This document shows positions 36,206-45,952 of a DNA stretch of 55,891 nt, in pieces (positions within the stretch are counted from its first letter, which is position 1; the number at the start of each line of letters is the position of its first letter). Under the pieces are notes generated by a model, which had not been told where the DNA came from, did no database searches, and saw only the letters and a list, made by a program, of their open reading frames with translations. The position numbers and the translations under genes are program-made. This DNA comes from Clostridiales bacterium UBA1234 (GTDB lineage Bacteria > Bacillota > Clostridia > TANB77 > UBA1234). The stretch is from positions 47,625 through 103,515 of the forward strand of contig DBWQ01000003.1 of NCBI GenBank assembly GCA_002308995.1, given 5' to 3'.

Positions 36206-36571
36206 ATGGAAGTTGCCAATATCGAAAAATATATGCCAACAGTTTATCAAGCCGAAATCCTTGTGAAGAACAATTTAGAAACGTTTCGTAGGCAAGGCAT
36301 TAAAGCTTTTAAAATTATCCATGGTTACGGTTCAACTGGTAAAGGTGGGGCGCTTAGAACGGGCATTCGAAACTATTTAGACCAGCTAAAAGGTGCCAAG
36401 ATTATCGCCGATTATATTCCAGGTGAGAACTGGTCTGCGTTTGATGAAACCACTCGAAAAGTACTTGATATGGATAATAGTTTTCGAAAAGATTCCGATT
36501 TAGGAAATATGAATTCTGGAATTACGATTATCGTAATTTCTTGGGATAAAACAAAGGAGGAAACCAAATGA
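36206..36571 (+). CDS. Smr-domain protein
   Basis: 121 residues. The core AFKIIHGYGSTGKGGALRTG matches the Smr (small MutS-related) domain signature HGxGxGxLR of MutS2 and stand-alone Smr proteins, which act as nucleases on DNA or on collided-ribosome mRNA. No MutS2 ATPase is attached. Good AGGTATGG-type spacing precedes the ATG. The next gene overlaps its stop by four bases (ATGA). Confidence 0.75.
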   Translation: MEVANIEKYMPTVYQAEILVKNNLETFRRQGIKAFKIIHGYGSTGKGGALRTGIRNYLDQLKGAKIIADYIPGENWSAFDETTRKVLDMDNSFRKDSDLGNMNSGITIIVISWDKTKEETK

Positions 36572-37278
36572 AAAACATAGTAAAAATAGGAGTACTTTGC
36601 TTTGCAGTTGTACTTGTTTGCTCAAACATCGTTTTTGCTAAAGATAGAGTGATTAGCAAAGTAGAAATTGATGGGATTGACGAACCATTTGAAAGCTCTA
36701 GTACACTGGATTTAACGGGTACCGTTGATCGTGATGTCGATTATCGCATTTCAGAGATTTCATGGAAAATTGATAAATCTACAGGAAAAACGCTATATGA
36801 AGTTTTTATTACAGTAAAACCGAATAAGGGATATATCTTTTCGGGGGATGTTGAAGCCTATATTAATGGAAATCCGGCAACTTCAACACAAATTGTATAC
36901 GATGATGAATTTGTATTATCGTATCTTTTTACCGAAAAGAAAAACGATTCTATTAGCTATACGACGTTAAAACATCGTATTCTTACCTATTATGATGAAG
37001 AAAAAGGACGCATAGAGCCAGATAATATCCGTGTTCCAGATGGTACCAAACAGACTTTTCAAATCATTCCTAAAGAAGGATATCGTGTGAAAGACGTTAG
37101 AATAGACGGGAGTTCAGTAGGCCCTGTGACAGAGTATACGCTAAGAAAGATTAAGGAAGGCCATACAATTAGAGCTTATTTTGAAAAAATTGAGACAGAA
37201 GAGTCTATTAGCGAAAATATTGAAATCAAGCCTTTATTACAATTTTTATTGGATATCATTTATCGATTCAAATTGTAA
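36568..37278 (+). CDS. Secreted protein with a bacterial-repeat-like domain
   Basis: 236 residues. Signal peptide IGVLCFAVVLVCSNIVFA. The C-terminal half contains RIEPDNIRVPDGTKQTFQII, KEGYRVKDVRIDG and HTIRAYFEKI, the pattern of extracellular beta-sandwich repeats found in clostridial surface proteins. The first half has YEVFITVKPNKGYIFSG, a similar module. No enzymatic motif. Overlaps the Smr gene, so co-translated. Confidence 0.6.
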   Translation: MKNIVKIGVLCFAVVLVCSNIVFAKDRVISKVEIDGIDEPFESSSTLDLTGTVDRDVDYRISEISWKIDKSTGKTLYEVFITVKPNKGYIFSGDVEAYINGNPATSTQIVYDDEFVLSYLFTEKKNDSISYTTLKHRILTYYDEEKGRIEPDNIRVPDGTKQTFQIIPKEGYRVKDVRIDGSSVGPVTEYTLRKIKEGHTIRAYFEKIETEESISENIEIKPLLQFLLDIIYRFKL

Positions 37279-37398
37279 AATTATGGAAAACATTTTTTGA
37301 AGGAAAGTATTGCTATGCGCGTAAAAATGTGTTATCATATTAAAGTAGATTTGTGAATAATAAACATTTACATAGAGAAAATAAGCGAGGTGAAAGAA

Positions 37399-37602
37399 AT
37401 GAAAGCAGGAATCCATCCAGAATATAAAGAAGGTACCATTAGATGTGGTTGCGGTAACGTGATTAAAGTTGGCTCCACCAAAGAGAATATGACAGTTGAA
37501 ACATGTTCAAAATGCCATCCATTCTATACAGGTAACCAAAAGTTCCAAGTAAGCGGCGGTAGAGTTGAGCAATTCAAGAAAAAATATGGGATTAAAGACT
37601 AA
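37399..37602 (+). CDS. rpmE: 50S ribosomal protein L31
   Basis: 67 residues. MKAGIHPEYKEGTIRCGCGN, then ETCSKCHPFYTGNQKF: the zinc-binding (CxC, CxxC) form of L31. ATG 37399 is preferred, with GAGGTG eight bases upstream; a GTG three codons earlier overlaps that site. Confidence 0.95.
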   Translation: MKAGIHPEYKEGTIRCGCGNVIKVGSTKENMTVETCSKCHPFYTGNQKFQVSGGRVEQFKKKYGIKD

Positions 37603-37620
37603 TCAAAAAAAGTATTTTTG

Positions 37621-37656
37621 TAAGCAGGTTCTAAGAAAAGAGCCTGCTTATTTTTT
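37621..37656 (+). terminator. Terminator after rpmE
   Basis: GCAGGTTCT / AGAGCCTGC with an A-rich loop and TTATTTTTT. Confidence 0.85.
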
Positions 37657-37739
37657 ATGCCTTTTTGCTTTACTTTTCTACCAATTTATGTTAAAATACA
37701 TGCGATAATTTGATTTTCCCTAAGGAAAGAGGGTTTAAC

Positions 37740-40700
37740 ATGAACGATGCCTTACTGAGTATTTTACCGAAGATGAAAAAGTTCGATGCGTATATTACAG
37801 ATGTTAGAAAAGACAATTTTCCAATCCATGTTGCGGGCCTTGGCGTGACGCCAAAGGTCCATTTTGCGTATGCAACAAAAACACTTGCCGAAAGACCAAT
37901 TTTAATTGTTACCTACAATGATATCGAGCTAAAAAAGATGGTAAATGACCTTAAATTTTTTGAGGAGGATGAAATACTCATCTATCCAAAGCGTGAAGTG
38001 GTGTATTACGATATTGATACCATGAGTAAAGATGCCACCATGGATCGTTTAAATGTGTATACCAAGCTTTACAATAGCGAAGCGAAAGTGATTGTTACCA
38101 CAATTGAAGCACTTTTACAAAAAACAATGGCAAAAGATACGTTATTTTCAAAAGTTATTTCATTAGAAGTTGGAAAAAGTGTTTCTTTAGATGAATTAAA
38201 AGAAAATTTATCTGCTCTTGGCTATGAGCGTAGTGATATGGTAGATACCCGTGGAGAATATACTGTACGTGGTGGTATTATTGATGTGTTCCCACTCTCC
38301 ACAAAAAATCCAATCAGAATTGAATTTTGGGGGGATGAAATCGATTCTATTAGAGTATTTGATGTAGAAACGCAAAGAACCATTGAATCGATTAAAGAGA
38401 TTTCTATTTTCCCAGCGGAAGAGTTTTTAATAGATAAAACTAAGTTAGATCAAATTGCAGAAAATGTCTTAAAAGCATATCCTAATGCTGCCCAAGATGC
38501 AGAAGTCATCAAGAATGGAAATTATTTAACAAAAGTAGATAAATACTTTGGTTTCTTCTATGAGGAAACTTCCACCCTTTTAGATTACCTTCCTAAGAAC
38601 ATGATTGTATTTGTGGATGAACCAAATAGAATCAAAGCCAAAGTGGAAGCCATCGAATATGAAAATAAAGAAATGATAGAGCAATATTTAGAAAAATACA
38701 AAATCGAACCTGGTTACACCAAAGCGATGGAAGACTATGTGGGGATTTCTTCAAAACTAGAAGAAAAAAATATCATCAATCTTGAAAGCATTGATGTGAA
38801 TATGCATGCAAAAAGAAACGGATACAGCTTTAGCTGTAGGGAGGTGAACTTTTTTCGTGGTTCAATGGATATATTTCTTCAGGAAGTGGAAGAAGCAAGA
38901 GCAAAAGGAAAAACGCTCTTAATTCTTGGGGGAACCGTATCCAAAGCAAGAGGAATGGCTACAATGCTCTTAGAGCATCAAATAAATAGCATCTTCTTAG
39001 AAACCCTAGATGAAAAGTTTTTAACCAACCAGCAAGTGGTAGTGATTCCTGGCATGCTTTCAGAAGGATTTGAATATATCGATGCTAATTTTATTTTAGC
39101 TACAGGGGAATTTACCACCATTAAAGAAACACGAAAATCGTATAAGCCAGTGGCCTTTAAAGAGGGCAAAAAAGTAGTATTTGCCGATTTAAGCGTGGGT
39201 GATTATGTGGTGCATAATGTCCATGGAATTGGAAAATACCTAGGCATTAAAACTTTGGTAGTCGATAAAGTCAAAACCGATTATATCACGCTAGAATACC
39301 GTGATGGCGCCATTTTATATATTCGTACCAATCAGCTAGACTCTATTCGTAAGTATATGAGTGCCAGTGACAATCCACCAAAGCTAAATAAAATGGGAAG
39401 CAAGGAGTTTACAAATACCAAGGCAAGAGTCAAAGCATCGCTAAAAGATATTGCCAAAGGCTTAATTGAACTGTATGCTAAACGTAAAAATGCCAAAGGC
39501 TTTGCCTTTTCCAAAGATACGGTTTGGCAAACCGAGTTTGAAGAAGCTTTTCCCTATCAAGAAACCGATGACCAACTTCGCTGTATCGAAGAAGTAAAAA
39601 CAGATATGGAAAAAGAACAACCAATGGATAGGCTCCTTTGTGGCGATGTTGGCTATGGTAAGACAGAAGTTGCCATTCGTGCAGCGTTTAAGGCGGTCAT
39701 GGATGGCAAGCAAGTGGCATATCTTGCACCAACCACTGTCTTGGCAGAGCAGCAGTATCAGACGTTTCAAGAAAGAATGAAAGACTATCCTATTAAGGTA
39801 GAGGGCTTAAGCCGTTTTAGAACTGCCAAAGAAAAGAAGGATATTATTAGTAAAGCTAATCGAGGAGAAGCAGATATTATCATTGGCACACATAGTTTAC
39901 TACAAAAAGATTTGATGTTTAAAAACTTAGGTCTTTTAATTATAGATGAGGAACATCGTTTTGGTGTGGCGCAAAAAGAAAAAATTAAAAAGCTTAAAAA
40001 TAATGTGGACGTACTTGCCATGACAGCAACACCAATTCCAAGAACGATGCATATGTCTATTGTGGGTATTCGAGATATGAGTGTTATCTACGAGCCACCC
40101 CTAAATAGACGTCCTGTTCAAACCTATGTGCTTGAATATGATGAAGAAGTCATTCGCGAAGCAATCATTAAAGAAATTGAGAGAAAAGGACAAGTATTTT
40201 ATTTATATAATCGTGTCGAGGGAATTGAACGAAAAGCAAGTGAAATCTCTAAAATGATTCCTGAGGCAAGAGTGGCATTTGCACACGGTCAGATGACATC
40301 GAATGAACTAGAAAACATTATGGAAGATTTTACGAAAGGTGAAATCGATGTGATTATTTGTACCACCATCATGGAATCGGGTATTGATATTCCGAATGCC
40401 AATACAATTATCATTGAAGATGCGGATCGATTAGGACTTGCTCAGCTATATCAAATTCGTGGTAGAGTAGGACGCTCGGATAAGCTTGCATATGCTTATA
40501 TTACTTACCGTAGAAACAAGATTTTATCTGAAGTTTCTGAAAAACGATTAAAGGCAATTAAAGAGTTTTCTGAATTTGGAAGTGGTTTTAAGATAGCACT
40601 TCGTGATTTAGAGATTCGTGGTGCGGGTAATATCTTAGGACCTGAACAACATGGTCATATGGAGGCCGTTGGCTATGAGATGTATTGTAAGCTTTTAGAA

Positions 40701-41186
40701 GAAGCGGTAAAAGAAATGCAAGGCGAGGAAATTGTGGAAGCGGTTGATACGCAAATAGATTTGAAAGTAACGGCTTTTATTCCACCAGAATATATCGAAA
40801 ATCAAAATCAAAAAATTGAAGTATATCAAGATATTGCAAACCTTGAGAAAGAAGAGCAAATCTCAGAGATGATTGATGAACTCATTGACCGTTATGGAGA
40901 ACTTCCAAAAGAAGTAGTAAACTTGATTGAAGTTGCCAGAATTAAAATATTGGCAAGAGAGTTTGAAATCTTAAGTATCATTCAAAATAATGATAAAGTA
41001 GTGATTAAATTCAATAATCCAGATAAAATGCCAACAGAGAAAATTCAATTTTTAATTGACCAATTTCGCAATCGAATCTTTTTCTCGGCAGGAGCAAATC
41101 CATATATCACTTTAAGGTTGCAAACCAAAATTGATAGTGATATACTAGAGGACGTGTACAAACTATTAAAGCTTTTAAATGAATAA
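37740..41186 (+). CDS. mfd: Transcription-repair coupling factor
   Basis: 1148 residues, full length. Mfd pushes RNA polymerase off lesions and recruits UvrA. The UvrB-like N-terminus is present, then the RNA-polymerase interaction domain (GDYVVHNVHGIGKYLGIKTL) and a RecG-like motor (CGDVGYGKTEVAIRAAFK, IIDEEHRFGVAQKEK, MTATPIPRTMHMS, QIRGRVGRSDKLAYAY), and a C-terminal TRCF domain. GGAAAGAGGG precedes the ATG. Confidence 0.97.
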   Translation: MNDALLSILPKMKKFDAYITDVRKDNFPIHVAGLGVTPKVHFAYATKTLAERPILIVTYNDIELKKMVNDLKFFEEDEILIYPKREVVYYDIDTMSKDATMDRLNVYTKLYNSEAKVIVTTIEALLQKTMAKDTLFSKVISLEVGKSVSLDELKENLSALGYERSDMVDTRGEYTVRGGIIDVFPLSTKNPIRIEFWGDEIDSIRVFDVETQRTIESIKEISIFPAEEFLIDKTKLDQIAENVLKAYPNAAQDAEVIKNGNYLTKVDKYFGFFYEETSTLLDYLPKNMIVFVDEPNRIKAKVEAIEYENKEMIEQYLEKYKIEPGYTKAMEDYVGISSKLEEKNIINLESIDVNMHAKRNGYSFSCREVNFFRGSMDIFLQEVEEARAKGKTLLILGGTVSKARGMATMLLEHQINSIFLETLDEKFLTNQQVVVIPGMLSEGFEYIDANFILATGEFTTIKETRKSYKPVAFKEGKKVVFADLSVGDYVVHNVHGIGKYLGIKTLVVDKVKTDYITLEYRDGAILYIRTNQLDSIRKYMSASDNPPKLNKMGSKEFTNTKARVKASLKDIAKGLIELYAKRKNAKGFAFSKDTVWQTEFEEAFPYQETDDQLRCIEEVKTDMEKEQPMDRLLCGDVGYGKTEVAIRAAFKAVMDGKQVAYLAPTTVLAEQQYQTFQERMKDYPIKVEGLSRFRTAKEKKDIISKANRGEADIIIGTHSLLQKDLMFKNLGLLIIDEEHRFGVAQKEKIKKLKNNVDVLAMTATPIPRTMHMSIVGIRDMSVIYEPPLNRRPVQTYVLEYDEEVIREAIIKEIERKGQVFYLYNRVEGIERKASEISKMIPEARVAFAHGQMTSNELENIMEDFTKGEIDVIICTTIMESGIDIPNANTIIIEDADRLGLAQLYQIRGRVGRSDKLAYAYITYRRNKILSEVSEKRLKAIKEFSEFGSGFKIALRDLEIRGAGNILGPEQHGHMEAVGYEMYCKLLEEAVKEMQGEEIVEAVDTQIDLKVTAFIPPEYIENQNQKIEVYQDIANLEKEEQISEMIDELIDRYGELPKEVVNLIEVARIKILAREFEILSIIQNNDKVVIKFNNPDKMPTEKIQFLIDQFRNRIFFSAGANPYITLRLQTKIDSDILEDVYKLLKLLNE

Positions 41187-41204
41187 AGATAAGAAAGGTT
41201 GAGG

Positions 41205-42332
41205 ATGATAAAAATGGACAAAAAGACAGGAATTATTGTAGGAATCATTAGTGGAGTATTACTAATTTTATTAATTGCAGTATTTGCTATGGATGCGAAA
41301 GTGGAGGAAATTCCAAGCAATCTTTTAGTAACTGTCAATGGAAATGGCTATGACGTGGATGAATTTAAAAAATATATGGCATATAAGTATTTTGAGTCTG
41401 GAGATCAGACTGTGGAGTTTTCAGAAGACAATGTTTCATACATGTTGAATTTATTTATCCTAGATCATATGTATTATACAAAAGCAATTGAAAAAGGTGT
41501 CAAATTACCAGAAGAAGAAAAAGATTATGGGGCAGAGTATAATGAAAAGAAAGATAGTTTAGTTAAATTTGGTATTTCGCTTGAAGACTATGAAAAACTA
41601 GCCAAAGAGCAAGCCATTATTGATACGTTTAAAGGATCATTTTCGAATTACTATGAAGTGCCACAAAACACGTATAACGAGGTAGTGGAAGATTACAAGA
41701 GTAGAGATTTGTACAATACCTATAGCTTTAGAGTAATGCAAATTCCATACACTGTTCCAGAAGAAGCCTCTGGCGATGAAGCAAAAGGAGAGACTGTAAC
41801 CACTGAAACTACTGAAGAAACAGCTGACAATACGCAAACTACTGAGGTTACTGAAAGCACGGAAGAGTTAACGGAAGAAGAAAAGAAAGATACTTCCAAA
41901 GAGACGCAAATGGCTTTAGCAGAAGAAATTTTAGGAAAACTACGTGCTGGCGAAAAATCGGGAGAAACATTTGAGGACTTTTGTAAAGAATATGGTACCT
42001 ATCGTTTTACTTTTGTGGGAAATGGCTATACGCTAGTCAATGGCGATATCGAGTATGCAACAAGTCCCGTTGTAAAGAGCAAAATTGGCAATGATGATGA
42101 TATTTATAATGCATTTATTGCCCTAAACCCTGGCGAGTATACAGAAATATTTGACTTGCCAACATATAATTCACTTCAAATTGTTAAAATGGAAAGCAAA
42201 GAAGAGGGATTTGTAGGAGAAGGCGAAAAGGAACTTAAAGATTTATTGCTTTCGGAAATGATGGAAAGCTTAGTGACGAACGATTCAACCTATAGTGTTA
42301 ATCAGTCAGGTTATATTAATGTTTTATATTAA
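41205..42332 (+). CDS. Membrane-anchored SurA/PrsA-like foldase
   Basis: 375 residues. One N-terminal membrane helix (TGIIVGIISGVLLILLIAVF) followed by a SurA_N-type helical domain (VNGNGYDVDEFKKYMAYKYF) and a PPIC-like region (AEEILGKLRAGEKSGETFED; LNPGEYTEIFDLPTYNSLQI). A Thr/Glu-rich insertion splits the rotamase region, so activity is uncertain. It sits just after mfd, where Firmicutes often have a parvulin-like foldase. The start may be 41205 or 41214. Confidence 0.7.
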   Translation: MIKMDKKTGIIVGIISGVLLILLIAVFAMDAKVEEIPSNLLVTVNGNGYDVDEFKKYMAYKYFESGDQTVEFSEDNVSYMLNLFILDHMYYTKAIEKGVKLPEEEKDYGAEYNEKKDSLVKFGISLEDYEKLAKEQAIIDTFKGSFSNYYEVPQNTYNEVVEDYKSRDLYNTYSFRVMQIPYTVPEEASGDEAKGETVTTETTEETADNTQTTEVTESTEELTEEEKKDTSKETQMALAEEILGKLRAGEKSGETFEDFCKEYGTYRFTFVGNGYTLVNGDIEYATSPVVKSKIGNDDDIYNAFIALNPGEYTEIFDLPTYNSLQIVKMESKEEGFVGEGEKELKDLLLSEMMESLVTNDSTYSVNQSGYINVLY

Positions 42333-42340
42333 TGAATCAA

Positions 42341-42371
42341 AGTGTGAAGCCATTAAGCGGTTTCACACTTA
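42341..42371 (+). terminator. Terminator after the foldase gene
   Basis: AGTGTGAA / TTCACACT hairpin followed by a T-rich segment. Confidence 0.7.
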
Positions 42372-42395
42372 CTCTTTTTATAAGGAGGAACTTTT

Positions 42396-43142
42396 ATGAT
42401 TACCAGTAAAACAAATGAGTTAGTTAAGCATATTAAGTCTTTACAGCAAAAAAAGTATCGTGATTTATTGGGAGAATATGTGATAGAAGGTATTAAGATA
42501 GTAGAAGAAGCCATCAAGCAATCGGAAGAAATTGTTAAAATTGTAGTATCCGAGAGTTTCCAGGAAACTCTTTCTTCTAGTAATATCGAAATTGTCAGTG
42601 ACAGTATTTTTCATTGGATATCAGATACACAAACACCACAGGGAGTACTAGCTATTCTAAAAAAGAAAAGGCAAGTCCCTATTTCGGGTGATATAGTATT
42701 TGCACTGGATAATGTCCAAGATCCGGGAAATGTTGGTACGATTATTCGTACCTTAGATGCAGCGGGTATACAAGATTTGATTTTAACAGAAGGATGTGCC
42801 GATGTGTATTCTCCTAAAGTAGTAAGAAGTACCATGGGAGGTATTTTAAGAGTCAATCTAGTGCATACTTCTCATTTAGAAGAGACAATAAAACAAGTAA
42901 AAGAGCAAGGGTATCAAGTAGTTGTTACATCGCTAGATACGACAAAATTAATCTATGATATTCATTTTCATCAAAAACAATTCATCATCATTGGTAATGA
43001 ATCAAAAGGAGTCAGTTTGCCAGTTCAAGAGCTTGCTGATAAAAAAGTAAAAATTCCGATGCCGGGTAAAGCAGAAAGCTTAAATGCTTCTGTAGCAGCT
43101 AGTATTATAGCTTATGAGGCAGTAAGACAAAAAATGAATTAA
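42396..43142 (+). CDS. SpoU-family RNA 2'-O-methyltransferase
   Basis: 248 residues. N-terminal KTNELVKHIKSLQQKKYRD substrate module, then knot motifs VFALDNVQDPGNVGTIIRTL, IIGNESKGVSLPVQ and IPMPGKAESLNASVAASI. The target base cannot be told from sequence; this TrmH/RlmB-like branch often modifies 23S rRNA. AAGGAGG precedes the ATG. Confidence 0.88.
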   Translation: MITSKTNELVKHIKSLQQKKYRDLLGEYVIEGIKIVEEAIKQSEEIVKIVVSESFQETLSSSNIEIVSDSIFHWISDTQTPQGVLAILKKKRQVPISGDIVFALDNVQDPGNVGTIIRTLDAAGIQDLILTEGCADVYSPKVVRSTMGGILRVNLVHTSHLEETIKQVKEQGYQVVVTSLDTTKLIYDIHFHQKQFIIIGNESKGVSLPVQELADKKVKIPMPGKAESLNASVAASIIAYEAVRQKMN

Positions 43143-43161
43143 AGAGGTTTTGTGTTAAGAT

Positions 43162-43207
43162 ATCACATCCTTTCATACATTGGGTATGAGAGGATGTGAT
43201 TTTTTTG
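43162..43207 (+). terminator. 17-bp terminator overlapping the yqfC start region
   Basis: ATCACATCCTTTCATAC (43162-43178) pairs with GTATGAGAGGATGTGAT (43184-43200) with one G:U pair, loop ATTGG, then six T. The yqfC ribosome site and both candidate start codons lie in the right arm and T run. Confidence 0.88.
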
Positions 43208-43471
43208 TCTAATCCAGAAAAGAAAATACGAGAAAAAATGCAAGAGGCTCTTGAACTGCCGAAGGAGCTTTTAAAAGAATACTCAAGGATGACGATTTTA
43301 GGAGGCGAAGATGTATGGATTGAAAATTATCAAAGTATGATGGAATACAATGATAATTATATTAGGTTTAGTAATCACATTGCCATTTATGGCGATGACT
43401 TAAAAGTGGAAGAAATCTGCGAAGATGATGTTTTGATTGTAGGAAAAATCAAACAGATTGAATTTGAATAG
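43205..43471 (+). CDS. yqfC: Sporulation protein YqfC
   Basis: About 88 residues. Pattern LELPKELLKEYSRMTILGGE, DNYIRFSNHIAIYGDD, VLIVGKIKQIEF fits YqfC, a conserved sigma-E-dependent protein encoded beside YqfD. The start is ambiguous: GTG 43196 is too close to GAGAGG, TTG 43205 better spaced; both sit in the terminator structure. An internal ATG at 43238 is a further option. Confidence 0.75.
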   Translation: MSNPEKKIREKMQEALELPKELLKEYSRMTILGGEDVWIENYQSMMEYNDNYIRFSNHIAIYGDDLKVEEICEDDVLIVGKIKQIEFE

Positions 43472-43482
43472 GAGGCAGGAGG

Positions 43483-44670
43483 ATGTTTTTAGAGCCTACA
43501 TATCAATTGATAAAAGGATATGACATCGTGAGAGTAGAGGGCTATTTTGTAGAGCGTTTCCTCAATTTATGCATGAGCCGAAACGTATCAATTTGGAATG
43601 TGAAAAAAATCAGTGAGATTGAAACCGAAATCAAAACGTTTCAACAGGACTTTCATAAACTGAAAACGATAGCTAATATCACAAAATGTCGAATCACTAT
43701 CGTATCACAAAAAGGAGGAATTCATGTTTTAAAGCAGTACCAAAAAAGAATTCCTTTTTTGATAACTGTAATTGGGTGTCTTTTGATGATTTATCAGTTG
43801 AGTACTAGAATTTGGCAAATAGAAATTGCGGGAGAGTTTACGATTCCAATAGATGAATTATGTAAAGAACTAAAAGAGGAAAATGTCAAAATCGGTATGC
43901 GTAAAAAAGATTTAGATTTTGATACTATCAAAAGTCATATTTACCGTAGACGAAATGATGTGGTTTGGATGGGATTTGATGTAAGAGGTGTAAAAGCAAT
44001 TGTAAGCTTTGTAGAACGAACCAATATAGAAGATAATAGCGTAAGACAAAGCCCTTGTCATGTCGTATCAAATCAAGAGGGAATTGTTGAGAAAATCTTT
44101 GTAAGAGAAGGCACAAAAGTAGTTGAAGAAGGTGATTTTGTGCAAAGTGGTGATGTTTTGATTTCAGGAAAAGTTACATCACTAGATGGAACAATTCGAA
44201 TGGTACATAGTGATGGTGAAATCCTGCTAAAGACTTGGTATGTGGGAAAAGCGACGATTCCTTTTGAAAAAGATGTCCCTATGCCGACAGGAAAAAAGGA
44301 ATATGATATGATAGTGAAATTTGGAAATATTCCAATAAAATTTAGAAATAATGGTACAAATTTCGAAAAGTATGATACAATAAGGAGGGATGAAAAGCTT
44401 CTAGTATTTCAAAAATATCAAATTCCTATTGAGTTAATGATGACGATTTATCAAGAACTTGAGATTGAAACGATTTTTTATCAAAAAGAGCAAGCACTTG
44501 AACTTGCCAAAAGGCAAGCCCTTTGGGATTTGCAAAGACAAAGAAAAGTTCATTTAACAGATATTCCTGAAGATTGTATGGATGTTCAAATAGACGATAA
44601 TGCCGTTACGGTAACCATAACGGTAGCCTGTATTGAAAGTGTAGGTGTAAAAAATGAAATCACAAGGTGA
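43483..44670 (+). CDS. yqfD: Sporulation protein YqfD
   Basis: 395 residues. N-terminal cytoplasmic segment, one membrane span (FLITVIGCLLMIYQL) and a large extracytoplasmic domain with EIAGEFTIPIDELCKELKEE, SNQEGIVEKIFVREGTKVVEEG and VQSGDVLISG. This is the YqfD architecture (stage IV, mother-cell membrane). GGAGG precedes the ATG; twelve bases after yqfC. Confidence 0.85.
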   Translation: MFLEPTYQLIKGYDIVRVEGYFVERFLNLCMSRNVSIWNVKKISEIETEIKTFQQDFHKLKTIANITKCRITIVSQKGGIHVLKQYQKRIPFLITVIGCLLMIYQLSTRIWQIEIAGEFTIPIDELCKELKEENVKIGMRKKDLDFDTIKSHIYRRRNDVVWMGFDVRGVKAIVSFVERTNIEDNSVRQSPCHVVSNQEGIVEKIFVREGTKVVEEGDFVQSGDVLISGKVTSLDGTIRMVHSDGEILLKTWYVGKATIPFEKDVPMPTGKKEYDMIVKFGNIPIKFRNNGTNFEKYDTIRRDEKLLVFQKYQIPIELMMTIYQELEIETIFYQKEQALELAKRQALWDLQRQRKVHLTDIPEDCMDVQIDDNAVTVTITVACIESVGVKNEITR

Positions 44671-44701
44671 TGACGTGATTTCTTGTGGAGGTGCAAAAGA
44701 A

Positions 44702-45907
44702 ATGGCGGAGTTGCAGCTTAAAGTTGCTAAAAAAACAGATAATGGTGTCTTTGGTAAAGCAATAAACAATTTTAATAAAGTACTTTATTCATCAGGAGGG
44801 GGCTTTTATAGCTTTTACTTAAGCAGTAAGCGTAATAGTCTTCTAAAGGCGTTTGCCAACTATGAGGATATAAAAAAAATGGCAAATGAGGCAAAGCAAA
44901 AAGTAATCTCCGAAAAATATGAAAAAGCTTATGAAACGTATTTAAATACGCTCGAAAGATATATTACAGATACGATATACACAAAGGCACAAAAACGCGT
45001 TAGTACGAATGTGGAAAATGCGATTTTATCAGAGTACTATGAGGTAAATAGTTTAAAGGGTGTCGAGTACAACGAATATCGTTATCGTATCCAACTGATG
45101 CTTCTTAAGATGGATTGGAATACGATTTTAAGTACGAAGTCGGATGGTTATGTGAATAAGTTTAAAAAGTTTTATGTGGCAGTAGTATCAGGTCTTTATA
45201 AATCCATCATGAGACATTATGCGATTCAAGTAACCAATACTTCTGATAAAGAAAAGGTATTTCAAAAAATCTATAATCTTACCGAAGAATATATTGTTAG
45301 TTTTTTACCATATGCTGTTCCCACCGAAGAGACAAAACTTGTATCGGAAGCTTACAAAGCTTATGTGGATGGAATTGATGGGGCACTTAGAAAAGATTAT
45401 AATGATTTAAAACGAGAATTGAATTTATTGGAATTGACAAGAAGAATTTTTGCCTATAGTCTTCCAACGGTAGCAGCAGAAGAATGCTATCTACAAATAT
45501 TAGAGAAGGCAAGATTATTTATCACGAATACCTATATTTCAGCTGATAAATTTGAGATGTACAACTTACTATTACAATCGATGCAAAGTTACTATGAAAA
45601 TATTTTATCTATGAAAACAGTGTGGGATGACGATGCAGAGAAAAAAGCATTTGAAGAGTTATGGACTAAATTTTCAGAGTATAAGAAACTTGCCAATATT
45701 GACTATGACGAGTATTTAAGACTTCGCGAAGTGTTGTTTATCACGGAAGAAATTAAAAGATTAAAAAAATCAGAGAGAGATTATTCAGCACTCTTTGCTT
45801 ATTATCGTGATAGAATGAAACAACAAAGAGGTCTACGCTATTTTAAAAATTCTGTTTGCAAGATAGAGGGAAGATGGAGAACAAGACGAAGACTTACAGC
45901 AGATTAA
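44702..45907 (+). CDS. Unrecognised helical protein between yqfD and ybeY
   Basis: 401 residues, strongly alpha-helical and tyrosine-rich, without signal peptide or clear membrane segment (e.g. ISEKYEKAYETYLNTLERYI; KIYNLTEEYIVSFLPYAVPT). The basic tail ends CKIEGRWRTRRRLTAD. It occupies the place where Firmicutes usually have phoH and yqfF, yet resembles neither: no P-loop, no HD motif. ATG 44702 is chosen for GGAGGTG nine bases upstream; an earlier in-frame ATG overlaps yqfD. Helical-repeat scaffold likely; function unknown. Confidence 0.6.
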   Translation: MAELQLKVAKKTDNGVFGKAINNFNKVLYSSGGGFYSFYLSSKRNSLLKAFANYEDIKKMANEAKQKVISEKYEKAYETYLNTLERYITDTIYTKAQKRVSTNVENAILSEYYEVNSLKGVEYNEYRYRIQLMLLKMDWNTILSTKSDGYVNKFKKFYVAVVSGLYKSIMRHYAIQVTNTSDKEKVFQKIYNLTEEYIVSFLPYAVPTEETKLVSEAYKAYVDGIDGALRKDYNDLKRELNLLELTRRIFAYSLPTVAAEECYLQILEKARLFITNTYISADKFEMYNLLLQSMQSYYENILSMKTVWDDDAEKKAFEELWTKFSEYKKLANIDYDEYLRLREVLFITEEIKRLKKSERDYSALFAYYRDRMKQQRGLRYFKNSVCKIEGRWRTRRRLTAD

Positions 45908-45952
45908 CATGGTGGTAGCAAGCTAAGCTTATAATAAAAGGAATGATACAAA

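Noticed and set aside
36206..36571. CobO/cobalamin adenosyltransferase-like reading of the Smr gene because of its GYGSTGKGG stretch
   Set aside because: The HGYGSTGKGGALR context matches the Smr domain; no cobalamin genes are near.
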